Positions 28,893 through 37,617 of a stretch of 64,000 nt of DNA are shown piece by piece. The translations under genes were made by a program, and so were the position numbers. The stretch comes from Azospirillum sp. TSH58. Lineage in GTDB: Bacteria; Pseudomonadota; Alphaproteobacteria; Azospirillales; Azospirillaceae. The stretch is from contig NZ_CP022366.1 of NCBI RefSeq assembly GCF_003119115.1, positions 596,877-660,876 on the forward strand, written 5' to 3'. How positions within the stretch are numbered: position 1 is the stretch's first letter; each line of letters starts with the position of its first letter. Below the pieces are notes generated by a model. It was not told the origin of the DNA, did not search any database, and saw only the letters and a list, made by a program, of their open reading frames with translations.

Positions 28893-29660
28893 GTGATTAC
28901 GCTTGGCGCGCTGAACGACATCACCCACATCCGACACGCCTTCTTCACCCGCACCGGCGGCGTGTCGACGGGGCTGTACGCCTCGCTGAACGTCGGCTTC
29001 GGGTCCGGGGACGCGCCCGCCGCCGTGGCGGAGAACCGCGCGCGCGCCGCGGCCCGCATGGACGTTCCGCCGGAGCGGCTCGTCACCTGCTATCAGGTGC
29101 ACAGCCCGACCTGCGTCGCCGTCACCGAGCCCTGGACGCCCGATCAGGCGCCCCACGCCGACGCCATGGCGACCGACCGTCCGGGCATCGCGCTGGGCAT
29201 CCTGACCGCCGACTGCGCGCCGGTGCTGTTCGCCGACGAGAAGGCCCGCGTCATCGGCGCCGCCCACGCCGGCTGGAAGGGCGCCAAGGGCGGCGTGCTG
29301 GAGGCGACCATCGAGCGCATGGTGGAGCTGGGCGCCAAGCGCAACCGCATCGTCGCCGCCATCGGCCCCTGCATCGCCCAGCGCTCCTACGAGGTCGGGC
29401 CGGAGTTCCCCGCCTCCTTCCTCGATGAGGACCCGCGCAACCGCGACTATTTCGCACCGGCCCGCCGCACCGACCATTTCCTGTTCGATCTGGCCGGCTA
29501 CATCACCCGCCGCCTGGGCGACACCGGGGTGGAGATCATCCAGCGCTGCCCCAACGACACGGTCGTCGAGGAGGACCGCTTCTTCAGCTACCGCCGCTCC
29601 TGCCTGCGCGGCGAGAAGGATTATGGGCGCGGCCTGTCGGCCATCGTCCTTCAGGGCTGA
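28893..29660 (+). CDS. pgeF: Peptidoglycan editing factor PgeF (YfiH/laccase-domain)
   Basis: PgeF removes wrongly incorporated residues such as serine from muropeptide precursors; the same fold was earlier called multicopper polyphenol oxidase. It has 255 residues. The zinc/catalytic residues are His70 (CYQVHSPTC), Cys108 (LTADCAPVL) and His125 (GAAHAGWKGAKGG). FFTRTGGVSTGLYASLN and RYR-type C-terminal FFSYRRSCLRGEKDYGRGLSAI are typical. The start is GTG at 28893 with GGGACGGG upstream. It is the last gene of the hldD-lgt-midA-pgeF run. Confidence 0.93.
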   Translation: MITLGALNDITHIRHAFFTRTGGVSTGLYASLNVGFGSGDAPAAVAENRARAAARMDVPPERLVTCYQVHSPTCVAVTEPWTPDQAPHADAMATDRPGIALGILTADCAPVLFADEKARVIGAAHAGWKGAKGGVLEATIERMVELGAKRNRIVAAIGPCIAQRSYEVGPEFPASFLDEDPRNRDYFAPARRTDHFLFDLAGYITRRLGDTGVEIIQRCPNDTVVEEDRFFSYRRSCLRGEKDYGRGLSAIVLQG

Positions 29661-29780
29661 AGGCGACCGAAAAATCCTTCGCCTCAAAATTGTTCTTACC
29701 TCTGACTGATTGCGATACGACCCATTTCGGGTAAGATTGATTCTCAAGGGTGAGGGCATTCCGGAGAGGGGGACGCCGGC

Positions 29781-30245
29781 ATGACGATGGACGCGCACCG
29801 GGACGAGACGCATCGGAGTGATGGGCGGGGCGATTGGCGCAGCGCGCGGATGGTGCTCGACAACGGCGGGCTGGACGCCGACCACCGGATGCAGCACGAG
29901 CTGATCCGCCGCTTCGTCGCCCTGCCGGGCGAGGAAGCGGGGCGCAGGCAGGCGCTGGCCCTGCTGAGCGAGCTGCGCCGCGTCTCGGTCCGCCATTTCC
30001 TGCGGGAGGAGCGGGTCCAGGCCTCGATGCGCTACCCGCATCTGGAGGAGCACCGGGGGCAGCACCGCCGGCTGGCCACCCTCCTGGACGACATCATCGG
30101 GCAGGTGGACGCCGAGGAGTCGGCCTTCGAGTACGCCTATGTGAAGGCCAAGGCGGACGAGCTTCTGCAATTCTGGTTCTTCGACCATTTCGTGAAGGCC
30201 GACCTGCCCATGAAATCGCACCTTGCGAAGTTCGCGGTGCGGTGA
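29781..30245 (+). CDS. Bacteriohemerythrin-like protein
   Basis: A 154-residue four-helix hemerythrin protein that would bind oxygen (or sense it, or iron) at a non-haem di-iron site. The ligand pattern is complete: His in DADHRMQHELI, HF-x2-EE in VRHFLREERV, two His in YPHLEEHRGQH, and His plus Asp in FFDHFVKADLPM. The N-terminal 30 residues are an extra charged tail. GGAGAGGGG lies upstream of the ATG. It is a single gene, between pgeF and prs. In a microaerophile it could supply or buffer oxygen; that is inference. Confidence 0.85.
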   Translation: MTMDAHRDETHRSDGRGDWRSARMVLDNGGLDADHRMQHELIRRFVALPGEEAGRRQALALLSELRRVSVRHFLREERVQASMRYPHLEEHRGQHRRLATLLDDIIGQVDAEESAFEYAYVKAKADELLQFWFFDHFVKADLPMKSHLAKFAVR

Positions 30246-30346
30246 TGCGCGGGAGGCCCTCGCCCACCGCCTGCCGCCACGCTTGCGCCATGCGGGAATC
30301 GCAGGGCCGGCTGGCTGCGGCGTCTTGAACCGCCCGTCATGGAACG

Positions 30347-30375
30347 TTTACATAGGTCCGGCCCTTTGTTATGGT
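30347..30375 (+). promoter_or_regulatory. Candidate sigma-70 promoter of prs
   Basis: TTTACA (30347-30352), a 17-bp spacer and TATGGT (30370-30375) match the -35/-10 pattern well. Transcription would begin about 75 bases before the prs start codon. Confidence 0.5.
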
Positions 30376-30457
30376 CCGCCGCGTTTTCAAGGGGCGGCGT
30401 CGGCAAGGGACTGACGGGCGCACCGGAACCTATTCCCTGCAGAGAGAGCCGACTGCG

Positions 30458-31393
30458 ATGAAGGTGCTTGCCGGCAACAGCAACCGTCCGCTGGCCGAGG
30501 CCATCTCCACCTGTCTCGGCGTGCCGCTGACCAAAGCGAGCATCCGCCGTTTTTCGGACATGGAGGTGTTCGTCGAAATCCTGGAGAACGTGCGCGGCGA
30601 AGACGTGTTCGTGGTCCAGTCGACGTCGTTCCCGGCCAACGACAACCTGATGGAGCTGCTGGTCACCATCGACGCCCTGCGTCGCGGGTCGGCCCGGCGC
30701 ATCACGGCGGTCCTCCCCTACTACGGCTATGCGCGCCAGGATCGCAAGACCGGCCCGCGCACGCCGATCTCGGCCAAGCTGGTCGCCAACCTCATCACCC
30801 AGGCCGGCGCCAACCGCGTGCTGACCATGGACCTGCATGCGGGCCAGATCCAGGGCTTCTTCGACATCCCGACCGACAACCTGATGGCCGCCCCGGTGTT
30901 CGAGAAGGACATCCGCGCGACCTTCGAGGACATCGGCGAGGTGACGATGGTGTCGCCCGACGTCGGCGGCGTGGTGCGCGCCCGCTCGCTGGCCAAGCGG
31001 CTGGACGCCGATCTCGCCATCATCGACAAGCGGCGTGAGCGCGCCGGCGTGTCGGAGGTGATGAACATCATCGGCGACGTCAAGAACCGCCGCTGCATCC
31101 TGCTCGACGACATCGTGGATTCGGGCGGCACGCTGTGCAACGCCGCGGTCGCCCTGATGGACGCCGGCGCGAAGTCGGTCCACGCCTACTGCACCCACGG
31201 CGTCCTGTCCGGCGGTGCGGTGGCCCGCGTGGCTGTGTCGCCGCTGGAGCAGCTGGTCACCACCGACAGCATCCAGGCGACCGAGGCCGTGCGCGTGTCC
31301 CGCAACATCCGCCAGCTGACCATCGCCCCGCTGCTCGCCGACGCGATCACCCGCATCAGCGAGGAACGTTCGGTGTCGAGCCTGTTCTCGTAA
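30458..31393 (+). CDS. prs: Ribose-phosphate pyrophosphokinase
   Basis: Prs makes PRPP from ribose-5-phosphate and ATP for nucleotide, His and Trp synthesis. It has 311 residues. The PRPP synthase signature DLHAGQIQGFFDIPTDNL, the ATP-binding YYGYARQDRKTGPRTPI and the PRPP loop DDIVDSGGTLCNAA are all intact. The ATG at 30458 with AGAGAG upstream gives the family N-terminus (MKVLAGNSNRPLA); the frame extends 29 codons upstream through the promoter region and that part is not coding. A strong terminator follows. Confidence 0.97.
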   Translation: MKVLAGNSNRPLAEAISTCLGVPLTKASIRRFSDMEVFVEILENVRGEDVFVVQSTSFPANDNLMELLVTIDALRRGSARRITAVLPYYGYARQDRKTGPRTPISAKLVANLITQAGANRVLTMDLHAGQIQGFFDIPTDNLMAAPVFEKDIRATFEDIGEVTMVSPDVGGVVRARSLAKRLDADLAIIDKRRERAGVSEVMNIIGDVKNRRCILLDDIVDSGGTLCNAAVALMDAGAKSVHAYCTHGVLSGGAVARVAVSPLEQLVTTDSIQATEAVRVSRNIRQLTIAPLLADAITRISEERSVSSLFS

Positions 31394-31412
31394 CGGCGCC
31401 GGACCACACGCG

Positions 31413-31446
31413 AAAAGCCCTTCCCCTTCGCGGGGGAAGGGCTTTT
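31413..31446 (+). terminator. Rho-independent terminator of prs
   Basis: AAAAGCCCTTCCCC (31413-31426) pairs with GGGGAAGGGCTTTT (31433-31446), giving a 14-bp stem with a short TTCGCG loop and a T-run. It lies 20 bases after the prs stop and isolates prs from rplY. Confidence 0.95.
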
Positions 31447-31483
31447 TTCATGGGCGCCATCCGCGCGTTTCCGGACTCTGTCC

Positions 31484-31512
31484 TTGACGCCGCGCCCCGC
31501 ATGGCTTAATCA
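31484..31512 (+). promoter_or_regulatory. Candidate sigma-70 promoter of rplY
   Basis: TTGACG (31484-31489), a 17-bp spacer and TAATCA (31507-31512) lie 62 bases before the rplY start codon, just after the prs terminator. Confidence 0.55.
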
Positions 31513-31573
31513 CCGCGCCCACGCGTCAGCACCCCTGGAGGCTGGCGCTTTTTTCCGTTCAAGGAGTTATCCG

Positions 31574-32185
31574 ATGACGCAGATCGTTCCGCTCAGCGCC
31601 GAAGCGCGCGACCGGGCCGGCAAGGGGACCGCCCGCCAGACCCGTCGTGATGGCCGTATCCCGGCCGTGATCTACGGTGGCAAGCAGGCCCCCATCATGA
31701 TTTCGCTGGAGAAGTTCGCGTTCACCCGCGTCCTGAACCAGGCGGGCTTCTTCACGCACCTGTTCGACGTCACCGTCGATGGCGCCACCCACCGGGTCCT
31801 GCCGCGCGATGTGCAGTTCCATCCGGTCACCGACGTCCCGCTGCACGTCGACTTCCTGCGCGTCTCCGCCGACACCCGCACCACCGTGCAGGTTCCGGTC
31901 GAGTTCGTCGACCAGGAGAAGTCGCCGGGCCTGAAGCGCGGCGGCGTGCTGAACATCGTCCGCCACGAGCTGGACGTGACCGTCTCCGCCGGCAACATCC
32001 CGGAGCAGATCACGATCTCCTGCGAGGGCTACGACGTCGGCGATTCGATCCACATCTCCGCGGTGAAGCTGCCGGAGGGTGTCGCCTCGACCATCACCGA
32101 CCGCGACTTCACGATCGCCACGATCGTCGCCCCGTCGGGCCTGAAGTCCGAAGAGGCCGAGGGCGCCGAGGCCGCCGCTTCCTGA
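31574..32185 (+). CDS. rplY: 50S ribosomal protein L25 (CTC form)
   Basis: Long form (TL5/CTC) of L25, which binds 5S rRNA and is linked to general stress in some bacteria. It has 203 residues: an N-terminal L25 domain (about 1-92, with RDRAGKGTARQTRRDGRIPAV split by the 5S-binding basic patch, then LPRDVQFHPVTDVPLHVDF) and a C-terminal CTC beta-domain ending in an acidic Glu/Ala-rich tail. AAGGAG lies 7 bases before the ATG at 31574. It is followed by a hairpin and then pth, the usual rplY-pth order. Confidence 0.97.
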   Translation: MTQIVPLSAEARDRAGKGTARQTRRDGRIPAVIYGGKQAPIMISLEKFAFTRVLNQAGFFTHLFDVTVDGATHRVLPRDVQFHPVTDVPLHVDFLRVSADTRTTVQVPVEFVDQEKSPGLKRGGVLNIVRHELDVTVSAGNIPEQITISCEGYDVGDSIHISAVKLPEGVASTITDRDFTIATIVAPSGLKSEEAEGAEAAAS

Positions 32186-32209
32186 TCGGAAGCCGCCTTT
32201 GGGGTTGCG

Positions 32210-32237
32210 ACAGGGGGCTTCGGCCCCCTGTTTCGTT
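32210..32237 (+). terminator. Hairpin terminator or attenuator between rplY and pth
   Basis: CAGGGGGC (32211-32218) and GCCCCCTG (32223-32230) form a stem closed by a stable TTCG loop, followed by TTTCGTTT. The T-run is interrupted, so partial read-through into pth is likely. Confidence 0.7.
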
Positions 32238-32274
32238 TCCGGCTTACGCTGTTTCGAGATGAGGAGAGTGCGCC

Positions 32275-32850
32275 ATGCTGCTGCTGGTGGGATTGGGCAA
32301 CCCTGGCGCGGAATACGCGCGCAACCGGCACAACATCGGCTTCATGGCGGTGGAGGAGATTGCCCGCCGCCACGGCTTCGGCCCCTGGCGCAAGCGTTTC
32401 CAGGGCCAGACCGCCGAGGGCACGATCGGCGGCGAGAAGGTGATCGCCCTGGAGCCGCTGACCTTCATGAACCTGTCCGGCCAGTCGGTCACCGCGGCCG
32501 TCCAGTTCTTCAAGCTGAAGCCCGAGGACGTCGTCGTCATCCATGACGAGCTGGACCTGCCGCCCGGCAAGCTCCGGGTGAAGAAGGGCGGCGGGCATGG
32601 CGGGCACAACGGCCTGCGTTCCATCGACGCGCATCTCGGCAAGGAATACTGGCGCATCCGCCTGGGCATCGGCCATCCCGGCGACAAGGACCGGGTCAGC
32701 GGCTACGTCCTCCACGACTTCGCCAAGGCCGAGCAGAGCTGGCTCGACCCGCTGATCGACGCCGTCGCCGACGCCTTCCCGCTGGTCGTGAAGGGGCAAG
32801 CCGAGAACTTCATGAACAAGGTCACCCTGGCGACCGCACCCGCCAAATAG
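32275..32850 (+). CDS. pth: Peptidyl-tRNA hydrolase
   Basis: Pth frees tRNA from peptidyl-tRNA that drops off ribosomes. It has 191 residues. GLGNPGAEYARNRHNIGF carries catalytic His20 region, IHDELDLPPGKLRVKKGGG holds the conserved Asp, and GGHNGLRSID, YWRIRLGIGHPG and VSGYVLHDF follow. GAGGAGA lies 8 bases before the ATG. It follows rplY and converges on the sugar transporter operon with 18 bases between the stops. Confidence 0.97.
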   Translation: MLLLVGLGNPGAEYARNRHNIGFMAVEEIARRHGFGPWRKRFQGQTAEGTIGGEKVIALEPLTFMNLSGQSVTAAVQFFKLKPEDVVVIHDELDLPPGKLRVKKGGGHGGHNGLRSIDAHLGKEYWRIRLGIGHPGDKDRVSGYVLHDFAKAEQSWLDPLIDAVADAFPLVVKGQAENFMNKVTLATAPAK

Positions 32851-32868
32851 CCCACCACACCGGCGGGA

Positions 32869-33846
32869 TCACGCCTCCGCCGGGGCGCCGCCGCGGCCGG
32901 TCCAGACCGCCAGCAGGCCCTTCTGCAGCAGGATGAAGACGAACAGCAGGACGCCGATGGCGATCTTCGTCCACCAGCTGCTGAGGCTGCCGTCGAAGGT
33001 GATGTAGGTCTGGATCAGCCCCTGGATCAGCACGCCGATGAAGGTGCCGATCACATAGCCGTAACCCCCGGTCAACTGGGTGCCGCCGATCACCACCGCG
33101 GTGATGGTGTCCAGCTCCACCCCCGTCGCCGCCAGCGAATAGCCGGCCCCGGTGTAGAGCGAGAAGACGATCCCGGCCAGCCCGGCCAGCAGCCCCGACA
33201 GGGCGTAGACCGCCACCGTGGTGCGGCCCACCGGCACGCCCATCAGCTCCGCCGACTGGCGGTTGCCGCCGAGCGCGTAAAGGTTGGCGCCGAAACGCGT
33301 CCAATGGGCGCACACCACCGCGGCGGCGACCACCCCCAGCATCAGCAGCGCCGGCAAGGTCAGCTTTCCCCCGCCGTCGAAGCGCAGCGCCAGATCGCCC
33401 AGCTCCGCGTAGAGCGGGTGGTTGATCGGAATGGAATCGGTGCTCAGCACGAAGCCGAGGCCGCGGGCGACGAACATGCCGGCCAGCGTGACGATGAAGG
33501 GCGGCATCTGGAAGACGTGGATGACGGCGCCCATCGCCGCGCCGAAGCCGCCGGCCACCGCCAGCGCCACCGCGAAGGCGGAGAAGGGGTGCCAGCCGCC
33601 CTGCTCGATCAGCACCGCCAGCAGCACGGTGGTGAAGCCGATCACCGCCCCCACCGACAGGTCGATGCCGCCCGACAGGATCACGAAGGTCATGCCGACC
33701 GCCGTGATGCCGAGAAAGGCGTTGTCGGTCAGCAGGTTGCCGACGACCCGCAGCGAGGCGAAGTTGGGAAACTGCGCGGCGCAGAGCAGGAAGCCGACCA
33801 CCAGGACGGCGCTGGTCACCAGCAGGGGAAGGAAGCGGTGGATCAT
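32869..33846 (-). CDS. Sugar ABC transporter permease (YjfF-like)
   Basis: A 325-residue inner-membrane permease of the ribose/galactofuranose (CUT2) family with 8-10 membrane segments. The motif LSGGIDLSVGAVIGF is the CUT2 signature; IPINHPLYAELGD and LYALGGNRQSAELMGVPV (the EAA-like loop region) are close to E. coli YjfF. It is the last gene of ytfQ-R-T-yjfF, starting 4 bases after the ytfT-like stop. With the neighbouring arabinose genes the substrate may be L-arabinose or a furanose sugar rather than galactofuranose. Confidence 0.9.
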   Translation of the reverse strand: MIHRFLPLLVTSAVLVVGFLLCAAQFPNFASLRVVGNLLTDNAFLGITAVGMTFVILSGGIDLSVGAVIGFTTVLLAVLIEQGGWHPFSAFAVALAVAGGFGAAMGAVIHVFQMPPFIVTLAGMFVARGLGFVLSTDSIPINHPLYAELGDLALRFDGGGKLTLPALLMLGVVAAAVVCAHWTRFGANLYALGGNRQSAELMGVPVGRTTVAVYALSGLLAGLAGIVFSLYTGAGYSLAATGVELDTITAVVIGGTQLTGGYGYVIGTFIGVLIQGLIQTYITFDGSLSSWWTKIAIGVLLFVFILLQKGLLAVWTGRGGAPAEA

Positions 33847-33850
33847 GGCG

Positions 33851-34891
33851 TCACGCTCCCGCGCTCGGGCTTGGGCTCTTGGGCTTGGCTGGCGCCCGGA
33901 CCGGCCGGGGGCTTGCCGGACGCGGCAGGAACAGCGTCAGGGTCGGGGATTGCAGCAGCAGGACGACCATCAGGACGCCCGCCTTGACGATCAGGTTGAA
34001 CTCCGGCTTGAAGCCGCTCAGCAGGATGCCGGTGTTCATCGCCTGGATGGTCAGCGCCCCGACCACCGACAGCAGCAGCCCGAACCGGCCGCCGAGCAGG
34101 GAGGTGCCGCCGACCACCACCGCCAGGATGGCGTCCAGCTCCAGCCACAGGCCGGCGTTGTTGGCGTCGGCGCCGCGGATGTCGGCGGCGACCACCAGAC
34201 CGGCGACCGCGGCGCACAGGCCGCACCAGACATAGACGGCGATCAGCACGACCGGCGTGTTGACGCCCGCCCCGGCGCTGGACAGCCGGTTGACGCCGAC
34301 CGCCTCGATCATCAGCCCCAGCGCGGTCGTCCGGACCAGCAGCGCGGTCACCCCCAGCAGGACGGCGGTGATGACCACCGGCATCGGCACGGTCAGGAAG
34401 GACCCGCTGCCGATGAAGGCGAGGCCGGGGCTGGTGAAGGTGACGATCTGCCCCTCGGTGACCAGCTGGGCGATGCCGCGCCCGGCGACCATCAGGATCA
34501 GGGTGGCGATGATCGGCTGGATGCGCAGGACCGCCACCAGCAGGCCGTTCCACAGGCCGCACAGCAGACCGGCGCCCAGCGACGCCGCCAGCACCGGGGC
34601 CAGCCCCCAGCCCGCCTGGGTCAGGGTGGCGGCGACCGCGCCGGAGATCGCCATCACCGCACCCACCGACAGGTCGACGCCGCGGGTGGCGATGACCATG
34701 GTCATGCCGACGGCGAGCAGCGCCACCGGGGCGCCGCGGTTCAGCACGTCGACCAGACTGCCGAACAGCCGGCCGTCCTGCAGCCGGATGGAAAAGAAGT
34801 CGGGGAAGAGCAGCCAGTTGGCCAGCAGCACGGCGGCCAGCGCGCCGTATTGCGGCAGGTTGCGCGACGGGCCGGGAAGCGGCCGCGTCAT
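33851..34891 (-). CDS. Sugar ABC transporter permease (YtfT-like)
   Basis: A 346-residue permease, partner of the YjfF-like protein. It carries the CUT2 motif ATRGVDLSVGAVMAI and multiple hydrophobic helices, and ends with a Pro/Ala-rich cytoplasmic tail. Its ATG overlaps the stop of the ATPase gene (ATGA at 34888-34891), and GAGG lies 8 bases upstream, so translation is coupled. Together the two permeases form the transmembrane channel of the importer. Confidence 0.9.
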   Translation of the reverse strand: MTRPLPGPSRNLPQYGALAAVLLANWLLFPDFFSIRLQDGRLFGSLVDVLNRGAPVALLAVGMTMVIATRGVDLSVGAVMAISGAVAATLTQAGWGLAPVLAASLGAGLLCGLWNGLLVAVLRIQPIIATLILMVAGRGIAQLVTEGQIVTFTSPGLAFIGSGSFLTVPMPVVITAVLLGVTALLVRTTALGLMIEAVGVNRLSSAGAGVNTPVVLIAVYVWCGLCAAVAGLVVAADIRGADANNAGLWLELDAILAVVVGGTSLLGGRFGLLLSVVGALTIQAMNTGILLSGFKPEFNLIVKAGVLMVVLLLQSPTLTLFLPRPASPRPVRAPAKPKSPSPSAGA

Positions 34892-36438
34892 GGGCGCGCC
34901 TCGACGGGATCGGGCTCCGACGCGATGGCGGCGACGATGCGGTCCACGGCGACCTCCCCTCCCCTCAGCTCCGCCACGTGGCGGCGGTCGCGCAGCACGA
35001 CGACGCGGCGGCTGTAGGCGACGATCTCCTCAAGCTCCGACGAGACGACCAGCAGGGCCATGCCGTCGGCGCACAGCCGCTCGATCAGGCGGATGATCTC
35101 GGCGTGGGCGCCGACGTCGATGCCGCGCGTCGGCTCGTCGAGGATCAGCAGACGCGGCTCGGTCGCCAGCCAGCGGGCGAGCAGCGCCTTCTGCTGGTTG
35201 CCGCCGGACAGCAGCTGGATCGGCTGCTCCGCGTGCGGCGTGCGGATGTCGAGCAGCCGGATGAAGCGGTCGGCGATCTCCTCCTGGCGGCGGCGCGGGA
35301 TCGGCCGCAGCCAGCCCTGGCGGGCCTGGAGCGCCAGGATGATGTTCTCGCGCACCGACAGCGCGCCGACGATGCCCTCCTTCTTGCGGTCCTCCGGGCA
35401 GAAGCCGAAGCCGAGCCGGATGGCGTCGCGCGGCCCGCGCAGCCGCACCGTCCGGCCGTCCACCGCCGCCTCGCCCCGGTCGGCGCGGTCCATGCCGAAG
35501 ACCAGCCGCGCCGTCTCCGTCCGCCCGGAACCGAGCAGCCCGGCGAGCCCCACCACCTCGCCGGGGCGGATGTCGAGGTCGAAGGGCTCGACGCTGCGCG
35601 CCTTGCCGTAGCCGCGGAAGCGGACCAGCGGCGGCCGGGCGTCCTCCTCCGCGTCATCCATCGTCGGGGCGATGCGGTGGGCCGCCGCCTCCAGCTCCCG
35701 CCCCAGCATCATGGCGACGAGGTCGAGGCGCGGCAGCTCCGCGGTGCGCCGCTCCCCCACTAGGCGGCCGTTGCGCAGCACGGTGATGCGGTCGCACAGC
35801 GCGTAGACCTGATCGAGGAAATGGGTGACGAAGACGATGCCGATGCCGCGCGACCGCAGGGTCCGCATCACCTTGAACAGGACCGCCACCTCCTGCGCGT
35901 CGAGGCTGGCCGTCGGCTCGTCGAGAATCAGCACCTTGGCCGACATGTCCACCGCGCGGGCGATGGCGACGATCTGTTGCGTCGCCACCGAGAAGCGGCC
36001 CAGCGGCGCCGTCACGTCGAGGGACAGGCCGTAGGGGATCAGCACCGCCCGCGCCCGCCGCCGCATGGCGCCGCGGTCGACCAGCCCGAACCGCATGGGC
36101 TGCCGGCCGAGGAACAGGTTTTCCGCCACCGACAGGTTGGGCAGCAGGTTCACCTCCTGATAGACGGTGCCGATGTGCAGGCGCTGCGCCTCCTCGACGC
36201 CGCGGGGGGCGATGGCCCGCCCCTCCAGCGTCACGGTGCCGGCGTCGCGCTGGTAGACGCCGGTCAGCGTCTTGATCAGCGTCGACTTGCCGGCGCCGTT
36301 CTCGCCGAGGAGGGCGTGGATCTCGCCATGGCGCACGGTGAAGTCCACGCCGTCGAGCGCCTGGACGCCCAGGAAGGCCTTGGACAGGCCGCGCACCGCC
36401 AGCAGCGGCTGCGACGCGGTGGGGGTGGGGTCCGTCAT
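34888..36438 (-). CDS. Sugar ABC transporter ATP-binding protein (YtfR-like)
   Basis: A 516-residue double ATPase of the CUT2 class. Domain 1 has Walker A GENGAGKS and Walker B LILDEPTASLD. Domain 2 has a degenerate Walker A (GLLGSGRTE), the signature LLSGGNQQKALLARWL and Walker B LILDEPTRGIDVG. This normal-plus-degenerate arrangement is typical of monosaccharide importers. The ATG at 36438 follows GAGG; the same frame remains open through the upstream gene but that part is not coding. It lies 38 bases after the binding-protein gene. Confidence 0.94.
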   Translation of the reverse strand: MTDPTPTASQPLLAVRGLSKAFLGVQALDGVDFTVRHGEIHALLGENGAGKSTLIKTLTGVYQRDAGTVTLEGRAIAPRGVEEAQRLHIGTVYQEVNLLPNLSVAENLFLGRQPMRFGLVDRGAMRRRARAVLIPYGLSLDVTAPLGRFSVATQQIVAIARAVDMSAKVLILDEPTASLDAQEVAVLFKVMRTLRSRGIGIVFVTHFLDQVYALCDRITVLRNGRLVGERRTAELPRLDLVAMMLGRELEAAAHRIAPTMDDAEEDARPPLVRFRGYGKARSVEPFDLDIRPGEVVGLAGLLGSGRTETARLVFGMDRADRGEAAVDGRTVRLRGPRDAIRLGFGFCPEDRKKEGIVGALSVRENIILALQARQGWLRPIPRRRQEEIADRFIRLLDIRTPHAEQPIQLLSGGNQQKALLARWLATEPRLLILDEPTRGIDVGAHAEIIRLIERLCADGMALLVVSSELEEIVAYSRRVVVLRDRRHVAELRGGEVAVDRIVAAIASEPDPVEARP

Positions 36439-36476
36439 GCGGGGGGCCTCGCCGGCGGTGCCGTGGGGTGGCCGGG

Positions 36477-37442
36477 TCAGTAGGCGTCCTTGCGGCGTTC
36501 GTACTCGGCCTTGGCGGTGTCGGGGGTGAACAGGGCCGACTCCGTCTGGATCCATTTCGGCGGCGCCTTGCCGTCCGTCTTGAAGGCGATCAGCGCGTCG
36601 AAGGCCGGACCGGCCATGTTCGGCGTCAGTTCCACGGTCGCGTTCGCCTCGCCGTCGGCCATCGCCTTGAAGATGTCGGGCACGCCGTCGATGGACACGA
36701 CCAGGATGTCCTTGCCCGGCTTCAGCCCGGCCTCCTTGATCGCCTGGATGGCACCGACCGCCATGTCGTCGTTGTGGGCGTAGACCGCGCAGATGGACTT
36801 GCCGCCGTTCTCCGCCTTGATGAAGCTCTCCATCACCTCCTTGCCCTTGGCGCGGGTGAAGTCGCCGGACTGGGTGCGGACGATCTTCATGCCGGGATTC
36901 TTGGCGACGACCTCGTCGAAGCCCTTCTTGCGGTTGATGGCGGGGGAGGAGCCGACGGTGCCCTGGAGTTCGACCACGTTGCAGGTGCCGCCGGTCTGCT
37001 TGGCCAGCCATTCGCCGGCGACCCGGCCCTCGAGCACCGTGTCGGAGGTGACGGCGGTCATGTAGAGGCCGGGGTCGCGGGTCTCGATCTGGCGGTCGAG
37101 CAGGACGACGGGAATTTTCGCCTCCTTGGCCTCCTTCAGCACCGAATCCCAGCCGGTCGCCACCACGGGCGCGATGAAGATGGCGTCCACGCCCTGGGCG
37201 ACGAAGGAGCGCACGGCCTTGATCTGGTTCTCCTGCTTCTGCTGGGCGTCGGAGATCTTCAGGTCGATCCCGCGCTTCTCGGCCTCCGCCTTGGCGGTCT
37301 TGGTCTCGGCGGCGCGCCAGCCCGATTCCGAGCCGATCTGCGAGAAGCCGACCACCAGCTTCTTGTCGGCGGCCTGCGCCCCGCCGAGTCCGATCAACAA
37401 GGCCGCGGCGGCAGCGGCGGAGATCAGCCATGTCCTGGACAT
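36477..37442 (-). CDS. ytfQ: Periplasmic sugar-binding protein (YtfQ-like)
   Basis: A 321-residue binding protein that closely follows E. coli YtfQ (galactofuranose-binding) along its length: VGFSQIGSESGWRAAET, DAQQKQENQIKAVRSFVAQG, IFIAPVVATGWDSVL, VVELQGTVGSSPAINRKKGF and VELTPNMAGPAFDALI. A Sec signal peptide occupies residues 1-24 (AAAAAALLIGLGGAQAA). GGGGAG is 9 bases before the ATG. It is the first gene of the transporter operon; its promoter region carries the box shared with the lactonase and chvE genes. In this setting the ligand may be arabinose or galactose in furanose form. Confidence 0.94.
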   Translation of the reverse strand: MSRTWLISAAAAAALLIGLGGAQAADKKLVVGFSQIGSESGWRAAETKTAKAEAEKRGIDLKISDAQQKQENQIKAVRSFVAQGVDAIFIAPVVATGWDSVLKEAKEAKIPVVLLDRQIETRDPGLYMTAVTSDTVLEGRVAGEWLAKQTGGTCNVVELQGTVGSSPAINRKKGFDEVVAKNPGMKIVRTQSGDFTRAKGKEVMESFIKAENGGKSICAVYAHNDDMAVGAIQAIKEAGLKPGKDILVVSIDGVPDIFKAMADGEANATVELTPNMAGPAFDALIAFKTDGKAPPKWIQTESALFTPDTAKAEYERRKDAY

Positions 37443-37523
37443 ACCGTTTCACTCCCCTGGGTGTCTTGTCATCGATCCGGGCAGCGCCCGCTCGCATCTG
37501 TTCGTTGTGCCAACTTTAGGCGT

Positions 37524-37550
37524 CCAAAACCATATCTGTCCAATACGATT
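37524..37550 (-). promoter_or_regulatory. Arabinose-island box upstream of the ytfQ operon
   Basis: Read on the minus strand, AATCGTATTGGACAGATATG continues GTTTTGG. It matches the site before chvE (42304) at nearly every position and the lactonase-gene site (41180) in its first half. TTGGAC could be the -35 element. A GTTG-N3-CAAC-type dyad lies 24 bases downstream (37504-37514), as in the lactonase promoter. Confidence 0.6.
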
Positions 37551-37617
37551 CTCGACCGAAGCGATACCGAAACCGGCATGATCGCCCGATGCGGGCAAAG
37601 CGTTGCCGGTCCCTCCC

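Noticed and set aside
32860..32883. Terminator between pth and the YjfF-like gene
   Set aside because: A 7-bp stem (CCGGCGG/CCGCCGG) without a T-run, partly inside the permease gene; too weak to list.
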